In this document: positions 49,800 through 59,824 of the stretch, piece by piece
Layout of the letters: every line of letters begins with the position of its first letter
Numbering within the stretch: the first letter of the stretch is position 1
From: Pisaster brevispinus
Lineage: Eukaryota > Echinodermata > Asteroidea > Forcipulatida > Asteriidae
Length of the DNA stretch: 64,000 bases
Assembly: GCA_023634235.1 (NCBI GenBank)
Contig: JAMKCF010000021.1
Coordinates: 11,853,764-11,917,763, forward strand
Direction: 5' to 3'
Program-made: the position numbers and the translations under genes
The notes under the pieces: generated by a model
What the model was told of the DNA's origin: nothing
Database searches by the model: none
The model's input: the letters and a program-made list of their open reading frames with translations, nothing else

Positions 49800-49980
49800 C
49801 CCGATTCCATAGAGCTGTTTAAGCTTGAAGATGTTGTTCGGCTGAGCGAAATTGAGCAGGATACCAGTCATAGGTGGTGCATGTGACATAGTATTTTGGT
49901 GGCTAACCTAATACACTGGTAAGCAAAACTGTTTTGTGCTTAGCTACTTTTTGTGCTTAAGCAGCTCTGTGGAATTGGGC
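49800..49980 (+). mobile_element. Second full-length MITE copy, directly abutting the first
   Basis: It begins CCCGATTCCATAGAGCTGTT and ends GCAGCTCTGTGGAATTGGGC, with the same interior word order as the preceding copy (GAGCAGGATACCAGTCA, GTGACATAGTATTTTGG, TGTGCTTAGCTACTTTTTGT). Only five bases separate the two elements. The interiors are clearly diverged, so this is not a very recent tandem duplication. Confidence 0.85.
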
Positions 49981-50289
49981 ACTTCTAACCAGCTAAGTAG
50001 GTTGTACCCATTCTTATCCAACAACTGGAATTTTTGGGAGGAGATTTCTACTTTGAAAATGAAGATCACTTTGCTGTAACACTGGACAGAAGTTATAAGT
50101 TGAAGGGGTCATGCAACAGTGTCTTGGCAGTGTGCAATTTAACTGCACTTTTGCTACTTTAGTCTCACCAACCTGTTTATTCATCGTATTAGTTCTTTGT
50201 GACAGATTTCTTGTGTTTTTTGTAAGGGCACTACAATCACATGCCAGTTGGTGTTGTAATCAAGAAAGTTTGTTCTATTTTTTTCCCTG

Positions 50290-50440
50290 GCTTCCATTTT
50301 TTCATTTATTTATTGTTATTATTTATTTATTATTTATTGTTTATGTTTTGTTGTTTTTATTTTATTTTATTTATTTTATTTTATTTTATTTTATTTTATT
50401 ATTTTTTAATTTTATTTAATTTATTTTTTTTTTTTTGGAG
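50290..50440. repeat. T-rich low-complexity tract with TTTTA repeats
   Basis: Runs of TTTA and TTTTA units ending in T11 followed by GGAGGGG. Open frames through it encode only Phe/Leu/Ile/Tyr-rich stretches and are not genes. Confidence 0.9.
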
Positions 50441-52480
50441 GGGTGCCAAATTACTAATTGTTACTCATTAACACAACAAAATCAAGTCCCATTAAAGATA
50501 ACATTTGTTATCACTTAATTCTTTTGTTTTCCATTCAATCAAATTGTTCTTCATCTCCATAATCGGCTTCTCTGCTATTTCAATAGTTTACCTGGAAGTT
50601 TTTGGAAGTTGTGATTGCAGTGCCCCTTGATAAAAAAAATTAGTTGTAATTTTGTCCATTTAAAGTTAGATTGTTTAGCTGTTACTGTTCAACTACATTA
50701 TTGTTCATTAAAATGGTATAATAAAGCAGTGAATGGTGTTAAAATTTTATTACTTATTTCATTTTAGTTTATTTAATTCCTCTGTTTTTTTCTGTAGAGC
50801 TATCTGTCTTTGTATCCATCTGTCTATAGATACACTGTAGAGTTAGGCCCTTTATAATGAGCTTTAAAAGAAAAAACTGCATCATCAGATGCAAGTAGTT
50901 TATTGCTTTGGGGAAAGCTTGTCTAGTATTTTTTCTTTAAGTACTACCACCATTTTAAAAAATATTTGTATCTATCTGTCGGACTGACACGGCTATCTTC
51001 TTCTTTGTCTGTCAAAGAGGGAGCACTCGCGAAGTTATGCACGTAATCGTGCTGTCCCACAAAGCGCTTTAATCCTTAGGGGTAAATCTCATATGACTAT
51101 TAGCTTAGAAAGTGTTGATTGTGTGTACTGATATGTAATCTGTGTTGTTGGAAGGCAGGGGTGTAACTGGGGGGGGGCACGCTACCCCTCCCCCTTTTGA
51201 AATCTGGACTTTTGGGATGGAAATTTCTAAAGTAAAATGTTACATTTTATACACAATGTGATAATTTAAATGCTGTGAAAACTTTTTTGTTATTTTGCCT
51301 GCAGACAATGTACAAGTTTTTGCACTCACGCCAGATTAGCTTATACAAAATAGTAAAAAGGGGCTTGCTAAAGAAAAAGGCAAATGGACAATTGGCCAGA
51401 AGTTCCCCCCCTAGTAAAAAATAGTGCACCCCCTTGTGACCCCTAAAATTTTAACCCTAGTTACTTGCTGTTGGAAGGTTTAGCAACAAACCAATTGAAG
51501 TATTTTATTCCAATTCAAGTCAAAGTCATAAGTCACAGCAATTGGTAATTCGAGTAGGACTCATTGTATTGCCTTTATTTATGCTATACACTTTCTTATG
51601 TATTGTTAAACAGAGGTGATGTTTAATGTTTTTAATGTAATCTCTACTTTTTAATCTAATCTAATCAATTTTCAATGTAATATTTAACCTCCCTTACTTT
51701 TTATTTTCATCTGATCAATTTTTGATATTTTTTGCTAACCAAGATACATATTTCACTTGTTGCGGTCAATTACTGAACAGACTGTGCAAGTCTATCAAAT
51801 TGACAGTAAAAATATGACCCACCTCTGTGTCATGCACCATACCCCCCCCCCATGACATCACATAGGGCCTCCACCTCCAACAGGTCACCTGTCACACCTG
51901 GCTACCCTCTCACAATACCCCTGTGTAAAGCGGGTACAATAGGGTACAGGTATATGGGTGTTGTCATGTACCCCTTCAGTGGGTACTAATGGTACACTTC
52001 AGTGGGTTTCCCTCCATAGTTCATGACGTGTACGTGGATATGGATAATTCTTGCTAATTCAAGTTGGGTTTTATTCAACACTAGAAAGTCATTTGCCATC
52101 TGAAATTCTTGGAAAACTTACACATTCTATCCACTCCATCATGGACTGTCATAGTGAACTAAACTTCATTTTATCTGAAGTGAAAACCCTTGTGAAATAG
52201 TCCATGATTCATGACTTCACTTGAGTGATACAGTGAAATGACTTTCACTTTAGCCAGCACATGTGTATTCTATATTGATGGGTATTCTAACCGACGTGTT
52301 GGTGTCCATGAGCATTTGGATTTATAGAAGCTGGTTGGTTTGCGTTTGGACGATCCAGAACAAGTTTTTAAAAGACTTGACGAGAGAGCACCAAGATTGA
52401 TTAGAGAGTGACGCAACAAGAAACTAAAACACAAAAAAGAAGAAAGAAGTTGGATGCGAACTTCTGACTTGCCGCACTCT
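50441..52480. other. Upstream region of the receptor gene, no gene seen
   Basis: About 2 kb of AT-rich sequence with a G9 run near 51168 and a C10 run near 51841. Any promoter of the downstream gene is probably between about 52000 and 52590, but I see no motif that fixes a transcription start. Confidence 0.45.

Positions 52481-52482
<2 letters not shown>

Positions 52483-52528
<46 letters not shown>
52483..52528. repeat. (CT)n microsatellite, about 22 units
   Basis: Uninterrupted CT dinucleotides about 65 bp upstream of the proposed receptor start codon, within or just before its 5' UTR. The minus-strand frame through it (Arg-Glu repeats) is an artefact. Confidence 0.95.
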
Positions 52529-52531
<3 letters not shown>

Positions 52532-52593
52532 TCATATCATCAAAGAGTGCCATCGTCATCAAGGGGGGAAGATTTAAAAGTTGTTATTCCAGC

Positions 52594-52686
52594 ATGAGTT
52601 GCCAAACTTCTTGTTGTGGTGTTTGTCAAACATTGCTGATGTTGCTGATGTTTGTTTCTTGTACTATTGCACAGAACAATACAGAG
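52594..52686 (+). CDS. Adhesion-GPCR-like receptor, exon 1: signal peptide
   Basis: ATG at 52594 opens 31 codons: MSCQTSCCGVCQ, then the hydrophobic core TLLMLLMFVSCTIA, then QNNTE. This reads as a secretory signal peptide with likely cleavage after TIA. The exon ends GAG/GTAAGT, a consensus donor, in phase 0, which fits the phase-0 start of the next recognised exon 3.1 kb downstream. An unseen exon in that intron cannot be excluded. The start is chosen because it is the first ATG giving a signal peptide directly before a strong donor. Confidence 0.7.
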
Positions 52687-52869
52687 GTAAGTTTGCCATT
52701 GCTTTATCATTAAATGTTTAATGTTTAAATGTTTATCTCCTCGTAGTGGTCAAGAGAGGCAGTAATTGTAGAAGATGTTGAAATGGGGCTAAGATGTTCC
52801 AATTGCCACTTTTCACATACCAAAAAAAATAACCTTCATGGAAGTAATATATTTAATTTGGGCGGAAAC

Positions 52870-53190
52870 GGGTCAACTCGTAACCAGGTTAATTTGTACC
52901 AAGGTTAACTCTTACCCATGTGAACTCATAACCACGTCAACTCTTAACCAGGTCAACTCAGACCCAGGTTAACTTGTACCCAGGTTAACTCATACCAAGG
53001 TTAATTCTTACCCAGGTTAACTTGTACCCAGGTTAACTCATACCAAGGTTATTCTTACCCAGGTTAACTTGTACCCAGGTTAACTTAGACCCAGGTTAAC
53101 TTGTACCCAGGTTAACTCAGACCCAGGTTAACTCAGATCCAAGTCATTTCATATCCTAAGGTCAATTTGTATCCAAATCAACTTGTACCG
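52870..53190. repeat. ~17-18-bp minisatellite (ACCCAGGTTAACTTGT)
   Basis: About 18 units of the form GGTTAACT(T/C)(G/A)(T/G)ACCCA, with alternating versions TTGTACCCA, CATACCAA and CAGACCCA. Both ends are more diverged (GGTCAACTCGTAACCA on the left, AGTCATTTCATATCCTA on the right). Units carry the GTTAAC palindrome. Confidence 0.9.
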
Positions 53191-54589
53191 TGTAACGTAC
53201 AAATTGCATTGGTGGAGAGGTTTGGTGCAGCGTGAATTTTCCATCTGCATGACGATCTTAAGTTAGAGTTAAATGATGTTCTATGATAATTGATATACTT
53301 TCCTCTTTAAGGGGCGTCAAATACTATAATGAGTGGAAAAGTGGCAATTGGATTTATCACTTTTTTTCCTGAAATAATTCTAAGCTATTCAGACATTGTT
53401 TATATTTGTGTACTTTATTTTAGAATGCGTTTCATTTATAAATTGTGACCTGCTGTTTATTCCACATGTACAATATGTACTTGTACTTCATTTCTTTTTG
53501 TCATCACTCCAAACAGCACACCCACTTGGTTCCACCACTGGGTGACTGATAGATAGCACTCTGGCTTTGAAAGATGGGGACCAGTGTCACTTGAACAGAA
53601 AACATTAATGGGAAGTTAATTTTCACATCTTGCCTGAATTGAAAATGAATTTGCCCAATTTCAAAAACATGTTTGTTTGAAAGATCTGAAAAACTTGAAC
53701 AAAGTTCAACCTGCATTTATCATTCCACTCATGCTTTGCACCGGGCTTATTCAAAGGCAAGGGTGTTCCACAAGTGCACCATACTCCCTTAACTGTCTGG
53801 ATTGTTTCTGAAAAATATTTTGGGTCAAATCTCTGTGTTTTATGTAAGGTAGTTTTCGGTAAAATAAAACCAAGATAGCTGTTGCGAATGATTTTAAACC
53901 AACCAAAATAACGCGTGGTATAGACTGCAAGTCTTGCGCGTATTTGAACATTGGGACCCATTCAAGTGTGTGAGTTGGTTTCCTTCATATGTTAAAGCAA
54001 TGTACGTTGGACCAAAATGGTTCCAAAAAAATGTTTGAATACACGCGAGACTGTAAAATTGCCACGGTCTGTAAAATTGGTGATGCCCTCATGTTTCAAC
54101 CCCAGCAAAGTCTTTCTCAAATACTAGAATTTAATATATGTAATTTTACGCTGTGTGTGCAATATGACCCAGAACTTGTACAGTTTCTAGTATGGCAGAA
54201 CAAAATAGGATCAACAGTACTTACAAAGAAATAAATTGTTCTGATAAACGCCTCCATATATAAAAGACAACACAAACATAATGCTAAAATTGTTAACTGT
54301 ACTGCATCATTAATTGCTGCACACCCATCACAAGCAGACTGAATCTGCATTAATTCACATGACACAAGGAAATTGTTTACATACCTCATCAAGGTTATGT
54401 AAAACCTCCCACTGATAAGCTGGCATTGAACGGTAAGCCCTTTGGATATTTCCATTTTGTATGAATTCATTCAACCAAAGGATTTTGAAACTTTCACACG
54501 GTTCGTCTCTATTTTCAGATTTCTACCGTTATTGCACTCATTTTAAGTAATAAACCATAAGGGAAACTGACTGGGTAAATTTCTTATTT

Positions 54590-54645
54590 ATTTATTTATT
54601 TTTTTTATTTTATTTTATTTTATTTTTTTTTTGGGGGGGGGGGGC
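54590..54645. repeat. TTTA/TTTTA tract running into G12
   Basis: TTATTTATTTATTTTTTTT is followed by TTTTA units and then 12 consecutive G. Such junctions are prone to length error in assemblies. Confidence 0.9.
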
Positions 54646-54708
54646 AAATTCACTAGACTGGCACCACGAACAAAGATATTGACAAAATAGGGAGAACCGC
54701 CAACATTA

Positions 54709-54882
54709 GGGCTAGATGGCTCAGTTGGTAGAGTGCCAGCACGTTAATCCGGAGGTCAAATGTTCAAATCCTGCTCTAGTTAACTCATTGTAATATATAT
54801 GGTTGTTGGTGAAACTTTCAATGTAACGGGCGTGACCAGGTAGGACAGACGTAGCCCCATATTGCAGTTTGGGCAATGGGCT
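54709..54882 (+). mobile_element. tRNA-derived SINE (head and tail) in receptor intron 1
   Basis: The head GGGCTAGATGGCTCAGTTGG carries an A box (TGGCTCAGTTGG) and, 40 bp on, a B box (TGTTCAAATCC at 54761-54771). Acceptor and T stems pair poorly, so it is a relic, not a tRNA gene. The tail GTAGGACAGACGTAGCCCCA followed by TTTGGGCAATGGGCT is also found at 63888-63940. Confidence 0.65.
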
Positions 54883-54884
54883 GA

Positions 54885-55070
54885 ACCAAATTTCATAGAG
54901 CTGCTTAAGCGTAAACAGTGGCTAAGCACAACATAATAATGCTTACCAGAATAAGGTTTCCAGCCAAAATACCATGTCACATGTACCATTTGTGACAGGT
55001 ATATTGCTTATTTCTGCTAAGCAGAAAAAATGTTAAGCAATATTTTCTGCCTAAGCAGCCACTTTGTCAT
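54885..55070 (-). mobile_element. MITE of the GCTTAAGCAG family
   Basis: Begins ACCAAATTTCATAGAGCTGC and continues with GTGGCTAAGCACAAC, AAGGTTTCCAGCC, CATGTCACATGTACCATTTG and GACAGGTATATTGC, ending CTAAGCAGCCACTTTGTCAT. Both terminal repeats are visible but decayed. It is the reverse orientation of the 49603 copy. Confidence 0.8.
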
Positions 55071-55350
55071 TCAATGAGTTGGAAGGGAGCAATTTATAGA
55101 CCACTTTTTTTTTTCTTCTTTTTTTTTCAACAAATTTCAACAGCGAGATTTCAAGTCCTGGCTGATAGCTATGTTGTTATAGTTGGCTTTTTTCATTCAG
55201 ATGAGTGTATGATCCATTGGCAACTTTTTAATTTTTGTTTTGTTTTGTTATTTAACTCATGTAAAAACAAATGTCACAGAATGTATTCAAAATGCATGGT
55301 TTCCTGAGTTGATTGGATTGGTGCACACTTTCTGCCTGACAGAGCTTGGC

Positions 55351-55731
55351 GTGTCGTGGCCTAGCAGCCAAGCGCACAGGACTCGAGCTCTGTTGTTTCT
55401 GACCAGCAGAGTGTGGGTTCGAGTCCCGGTCTGGACACTTGTGTCCTTGCTTTGTCTATCGGTTGGGACGCAAAGCCTTTGTGTTGTGTAACGCACATAA
55501 AAGAATCCAGTACACTTGTTGTTAAGAGAAGGGGGTTTGCCTTGGTGTTTTCTGGTATGGTTTGCTGCAGATTGCACCACAGCACCTTGTAAACCGTCAC
55601 ATAGTGCTATGTAAATAAGTGGGTCTTATATTTGAAACATAGCTTCGCATACCTTGTAGAAAACTAATGACTGCTTTGAGATGCCCTTGGTTATGATAAA
55701 GCACTGTATAAGAACTGTGTGTTATTAATAT
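55351..55731 (+). mobile_element. tRNA-derived SINE with long variable arm (Leu/Ser-like head)
   Basis: The head GTGTCGTGGCCTAGCAGCCA includes an A box, and GGTTCGAGTCC at 55416-55426 is an excellent B box. The long insert GAGCTCTGTTGTTTCTGACC before it resembles a class II variable arm. The body contains TTGGGACGCAAAGCC, TGTAACGCACATAAAAGAA and GGGGGTTTGCCTTGGTG, shared with the element at 58596-59074, and it ends in GTTATTAATATT. Confidence 0.8.
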
Positions 55732-55795
55732 TCTTAAACTGTGCCCTCGAATCAGACAATCAGCTGACAGTTTCTAACCATTTGAAACCAAACAG

Positions 55796-55984
55796 GGAGA
55801 TCAAGGTGTGCAGAGTGTGTGTGCGCTAAGCTCCGACCAATCAGCAACTATTGTCACAACGGAAGTCAATTACGAGAATAAGTTCCTCATCACGGCATCC
55901 ATAAGCAACTTGGAGTATAATTCACGGTTCGCAAATCCGGATGACCAACTTTTTAAAAGTACAGCCACTACTTTTGAAAATGAG
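55796..55984 (+). CDS. Adhesion-GPCR-like receptor, exon 2: first half of SEA domain
   Basis: The 189-bp exon, phase 0 to phase 0, lies between acceptor AAACCAAACAG and donor GAG/GTAAGA. It encodes 63 residues starting GDQGVQSVCALSSDQSATIV. The stretch NKFLITASISNLEYNSRFAN followed by PDDQLFKSTATTFENE matches the start of SEA domains: a beta strand, the NLEY-like turn, then a helix with regularly spaced hydrophobics. SEA domains are extracellular and often self-cleaving; they occur in mucins, enterokinase and some adhesion GPCRs such as the ADGRF group. The domain continues in the next exon. Confidence 0.85.
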
Positions 55985-56431
55985 GTAAGATTGATCTGTT
56001 TAGTGATAATAGTAGGCATTTATTAGATGCTTTCAAACATTGTATCAAAGCGCCCTTACACTTACTCCCCCTGTTCATTTGGGCCTTAAAACATCTCAAC
56101 TCCTTTGGAGTATGCAGCACCGACAACAGGGGCATAAGGGTTACTAACCATTCACATCAACAATCTCTACCCTCCCAGGTACCTGTCAACTCCTGGTTGA
56201 TGAGAAGCAATTGACCATATTTTTGACCGCATGAGGGCGCTGTCATCAGGGAATGTCTTGCATCACAATAGCAGTTTTAGCTTATCATGATTGCCTGTTT
56301 GTAGTTTTCTTGCACTAATGAAGAAATACATAAAAAATAACGATAAAAAAAGTGAAAAAAACCTGTTTGTTTACTTGTTTTTCATCATGTGAAATTTATC
56401 CACATACGCCCTCATGTGGTCAAAAATACGG

Positions 56432-56556
56432 CGAATTATAATTAAGTGTTGTGCCCAAGAAGAAGTGTCACAACCGGGATTGGAACCCACACTCTGATGA
56501 CTCAGTCGCCAGGATTTGAGTTTGATGCTCTTGCCCGCTCGGCCATGAAAAGCTCC
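56432..56556 (-). mobile_element. tRNA-derived SINE head on the minus strand
   Basis: Read on the minus strand: CATGGCCGAGCGGGCAAGAG (A-box region), a variable-arm-like insert, then GTGGGTTCCAATCCCGG (B box; plus-strand 56474-56490), followed by a body like CTTGGGCACAACACTTAA. It resembles the heads at 55351 and 58740, but lacks most of the body. Confidence 0.65.
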
Positions 56557-56694
56557 AATGTACAGCTTTTGTCATATAATTTATTCCCCTAATAACATAT
56601 CCTCCTTCGCATTTTACATCTGCAGACATGTTGTGTTTGAGAGAGCAGTAGGCAACTTGAGAGCATCAGGCAACTTGAACACCCCCCTCTTATT

Positions 56695-58250
56695 AGGTGT
56701 TCGGCAAACAGCCGAACACCTATTGTTATTGTTCTGTTTTTTGGGGGGTTTTTTCCTCGTCTTCTTCTTCTCAATGAAACTTCTCGCGCAATTTTGAACA
56801 AAAGTAAAGCTTGTATAAACTTGAAGCTTGTCATGAAGATCAAGCTTGGTGGGTAGACAAAGCCGCAACCTTTTGGGAATGGTGACGTCATCGATGACGT
56901 AATTACGTTAAATAAACGTTAAATAATACAAAAAATCATACCTTGAGAACCGAAAATGCTACGTACAAGATACTTGCATAACATAACAGATTTTGTAATG
57001 ATTTACAAATGTCGTGCAAAACGTGACCTTATTTGACCTTTACTTCCGGTTGAAACCGGAAGTTGAAAATTTCAAAAATTTATATCTCAAGAACTTCTGT
57101 TTTTTTCACAAATATTTAAATGCTAGTTTGAAGCTCGTTTACCCTGCTCCATTTTTTGCACAGATATGGCACCAGTTTGACCTTGTCCTCTGGTCATAAA
57201 AGTGCGCGTTAAAAAAAAAAAAAAAAAAAAAAGAAAAAAAAAAGTGTGTTGACCTCCATTCATAGCGCGTAAAGAAAAGTCCATGTGGCTGTACATAACG
57301 TGCATAATATGATGTAGAGGGTGTGTACACGTGGCTCTGATGCTCTGCGCAGGCGGAGCATCGGGCTGTATGCACCATTCCGTTTTCAACGCTATCAATG
57401 TTCGAATGGTACCAATGTTGTGTGCGACGGCGTCCTTTTGTTACTAATACTTGCTTGCGCTTTTACAAAGGTTTATGAAATGGAGAATGGATGTTAGTAC
57501 GTTCCGTGCAAACCTGCAACGTCACTGATTATTATTATTTAATAGGTCCGTTTGTGTAACGTTACTTTTGACACTCAATCCCGCTAGGATCAAACTCTCA
57601 CTAAAATAATTTGGCTTAAATCGTGTGAACGGCCATCAACAAAGAGGTTGTTCACAATGTTCTTCCTTTTAAAGCTTTTGTTTACTTACATGGAACTGTG
57701 GACACATCGAGGGATCCACTAATATTACACTTATTTAAAACTAAGCTAGGAAATATTCAATGAGTACATTTAGAATATGGAGGTTCCCCACTATTTCGTT
57801 TTATCAGCACGCCGCCGTAAAAACACTTGAGCTAACCATAGAGCTATGAACTATAATGAGTTTATTCCAGTAGCTGAGTTCCACATGAAATGACTAAGGT
57901 GAACAAATCACATACAACAGAAAGGCTTCACATAGTAAACTTGGGAATAACAAGGATCAAAATACGTAAATTGGTATTTTAATGACATCACATAATTTTA
58001 AAGCCATTCGACGAAAGCCATTCGTCTTTGACAACATTTGACCAAATCGGAAGTTGAAGTTTCAAATTTGAAAAAGTTGTAAACGAGGATTAACAAAAGC
58101 TACAATATTTGCATCTACTTTCAAAGCACGAGGAAAGCAAAAACTTGTACACAGAGTTTACCTTCTTTTGAATTACGTCATCAATTTACGTGGAGGTCCA
58201 TGGTTCAACCGAACACCGTGAGTTTGTTCACAAACTCTATTTCTAGTTCT
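56695..58250. mobile_element. ~1.55-kb repeat with terminal GGTGTTCGGC hairpin
   Basis: The left end is a perfect hairpin, AGGTGTTCGGC / AAACA / GCCGAACACCT (56695-56721), followed by ATTGTTATTGTT. The right end carries AACCGAACACCGTGAGTTTG (58207-58226) and then CTATTTCTAGTTCTTGTTGT. The interior has a paired GGTGACGTCATCGATGACGT palindrome near 56880, TTCCGGTTGAAACCGGAAGT near 57045 and a poly-A run of 21 at 57211. No long open frame with recognisable protein was seen. Element class uncertain; I remember this hairpin-ended family as common in sea stars, but that cannot be verified here. Confidence 0.55.
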
Positions 58251-58299
58251 TGTTGTTATTATCATGATTTGTTTCCTTTTCTCCTTTGTTTACTTCCAG

Positions 58300-58543
58300 A
58301 TTGTAAGCCAGCTTCTTCCTCTGATTCAGCAGCCACCCCCATCCAGCGTTAGGGTACTCCTCGATGCTTCAGTTATTCAGATGAAACGTACTCCCACGGG
58401 GCAGTCCACTGGAACTACCATAGAATGCATCTTGAGTACGGATGATGATCTGATCACAGCCTCATTCCTGTCTTCACAGCTCAGGACAGTGGCTATAAGG
58501 TCTTCAGTGTATCCAGGGTTTGTCTCCAGTGTGTCAAACTCAG
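58300..58543 (+). CDS. Adhesion-GPCR-like receptor, exon 3: second half of SEA domain
   Basis: Acceptor TTTGTTTACTTCCAG and donor CAG/GTAAGG enclose 81 codons plus one base. It starts IVSQLLPLIQQPPPSSVRVL and continues LDASVIQMKRTPTGQSTGTT, IECILSTDDDLITASFLSSQ, ending SSVSNS. The strand VRVLLDASVIQMKR sits where cleavable SEA domains have their Gly-Ser-Val-Val-Val turn. Here the pair is Ala-Ser, so classic Gly/Ser self-cleavage is not expected. The TASFLSSQLRTVAIRS helix ends the domain. It leaves in phase 1 and joins the next exon to form a Val codon. Confidence 0.85.
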
Positions 58544-58595
58544 GTAAGGACCAATCACACACATACCCCACTGTGTGGTCAGCAATTCTTTGCTG

Positions 58596-59074
58596 GGGCT
58601 CAGCGTGCCGGGCTCAGCGTGCCGGGCTCAGTGTGCCAGAGGCACCAAACTCAAGCTCTGGTGTTTCTGATCAGCAGAGTGCGGGTTTGGGTCCCGGTCT
58701 TGTCACTTGTGTCCTTCAGCAAGACACTTCCGTGGCGGGTTGTGGCCAAGTGGTCAAGCACACTGGACTCGAGCTCTGGTGTTTCTGACCAGCAGAGTAT
58801 TGGTTCGGGTCCTGGGTCTTGATACTTGTGTCCTTAAGCAAGGCACTTAACCATTATTGCTTTGTCCATCAGATGGGATGTAAAGCCAAAGGTCCTGTGT
58901 ATTGTGTAATGCATGTAAAAGAACCCACTTACACTTACAGCTAAGAGAAGGGGTTTGCCCCGATGTTTCTGGCAGAATGCGTCGCAGCACCTTGTAAGCC
59001 CTTACAAGGTGTTACATAAATCAAAAACTTCAAGACAAAGTGCTAAATAGAAATTACTTATTATTATTATTTAG
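58596..59074 (+). mobile_element. tRNA-derived SINE with two tandem heads in receptor intron 3
   Basis: The first head has CAAGCTCTGGTGTTTCTGAT and B-box-like GGGTTTGGGTCCCGG, then TGTCCTTCAGCAAGACACTT. A second head starts at about 58735 with GTGGCCAAGTGGTCAAGC (A box) and GGTTCGGGTCC (B box), repeats TGTCCTTAAGCAAGGCACTT, then runs into a full body (GATGGGATGTAAAGCC, TAATGCATGTAAAAGAACCC) and a TTATTATTATT tail. The start shows three copies of GGCTCAGCGTGCC (58596-58637). The plus-strand open frame continuing from exon 3 into it is read-through. Confidence 0.8.
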
Positions 59075-59108
59075 AAGGTTAATGCAAGCACTGTTGTTCA
59101 TTTCTCAG

Positions 59109-59225
59109 TGAACTACTGTCTACGTGAAGTAATACTGACGCAGTTTGGTATGCTGACATGGCCTTTAACGCTAGTAGGGACAATTACAGGAACTGAAGAG
59201 CAGTGTCCAGTTGGAACCAAATACG
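59109..59225 (+). CDS. Adhesion-GPCR-like receptor, exon 4: HRM-like module, first part
   Basis: A 117-bp exon from acceptor CATTTCTCAG to donor G/GTAGGT, entering with two bases and leaving with one. It encodes VNYCLREVILTQFGMLTWPL followed by TLVGTITGTEEQCPVGTKY. The pattern C, then TWP, then G, then CPVG is the signature of the cysteine-rich hormone-receptor-motif (HRM) module found just before GAIN domains in adhesion GPCRs. The module is completed in the next exon. Confidence 0.85.
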
Positions 59226-59478
59226 GTAGGTGTCGTTCATTATAAAACTCTCTGTAAGGCCTGTGGCCGATCCACTCTACACGTGCACTCAAGTTTGGTA
59301 TAAATGTTTACATGTGTATGTATGGTTGTAACTCATTGAGGGTAATTGAGTGTTGTTGTTTTTGTTTTGTTAAGTAGTATGTAAATGATGATGTCATTGT
59401 TTCATTCTCGGGGAGAATTGATTGAGATCTTTCAACTCCGATTTGAAGAGGTTGCAAAATAGCAATCTTATTTTATTT

Positions 59479-59524
59479 TACCGTCATTGGAAAGATCCGA
59501 TCTTTCTCTTTCCAATGATGGTAA
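59479..59524. repeat. Strong short hairpin in receptor intron 4
   Basis: TACCGTCATTGGAAAGAT and CTCTTTCCAATGATGGTA are reverse complements over 17-18 bases with one G/T-type mismatch, separated by about 10 bases (CCGATCTTT). No flanking terminal repeats were recognised. Confidence 0.7.
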
Positions 59525-59824
59525 GCTTGGGTATGGGAGGGTGAACATGGACAAAACTACAGCTTTATTACAAATGGCCTTTGTGCTCAGGCTTTGTGTA
59601 GAGCTTGGTTGCTGGTTTGCTTTTATATGTGAATAGAACCTGAGAACAGACTTAAAGTTATCCCTGTTTCCCTTGTCATTTATTGATATATAACAACGAC
59701 GTACGAACACAACAGTAAATGCTAGATAAACAATGCCTAATGAAGTGCCAGAAATGGCAAGAGAAAATATATACATACATGTATGTATGTATTCACACTG
59801 AATCTGTTTCTTGTTATGTTACAG

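Larger units (their letters stand above)
52687..55795 (+). other. Receptor intron 1, 3109 bp
   Basis: Contains an 18-bp minisatellite (52870-53190), an AT/poly-G tract (54590-54645), a tRNA-derived SINE (54709-54882), a MITE (54885-55070) and a second SINE (55351-55731). The minus-strand open frames at 53504-53961 and 54117-54470 show no recognisable protein. Confidence 0.7.
55985..58299 (+). other. Receptor intron 2, 2315 bp
   Basis: Holds a minus-strand SINE head (56432-56556) and the 1.55-kb hairpin-ended repeat (56695-58250); the latter fills most of the intron. Confidence 0.8.

Noticed and set aside
52270..52530. Arg-Glu repeat protein on the minus strand
   Set aside because: It is the (CT)n microsatellite read on the other strand.
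53504..53961. Minus-strand open frames in receptor intron 1
   Set aside because: No recognisable domain, no splice context, overlapping frames of similar length.
54709..54785. Functional tRNA gene
   Set aside because: A and B boxes are present, but the acceptor and T stems do not pair and a SINE-like tail follows; it is a tRNA-derived repeat.
58544..58788. Continuation of the receptor protein past 58543
   Set aside because: The open frame runs into a SINE; the consensus donor at 58544 and the in-phase next exon at 59109 show that it is read-through into the intron.
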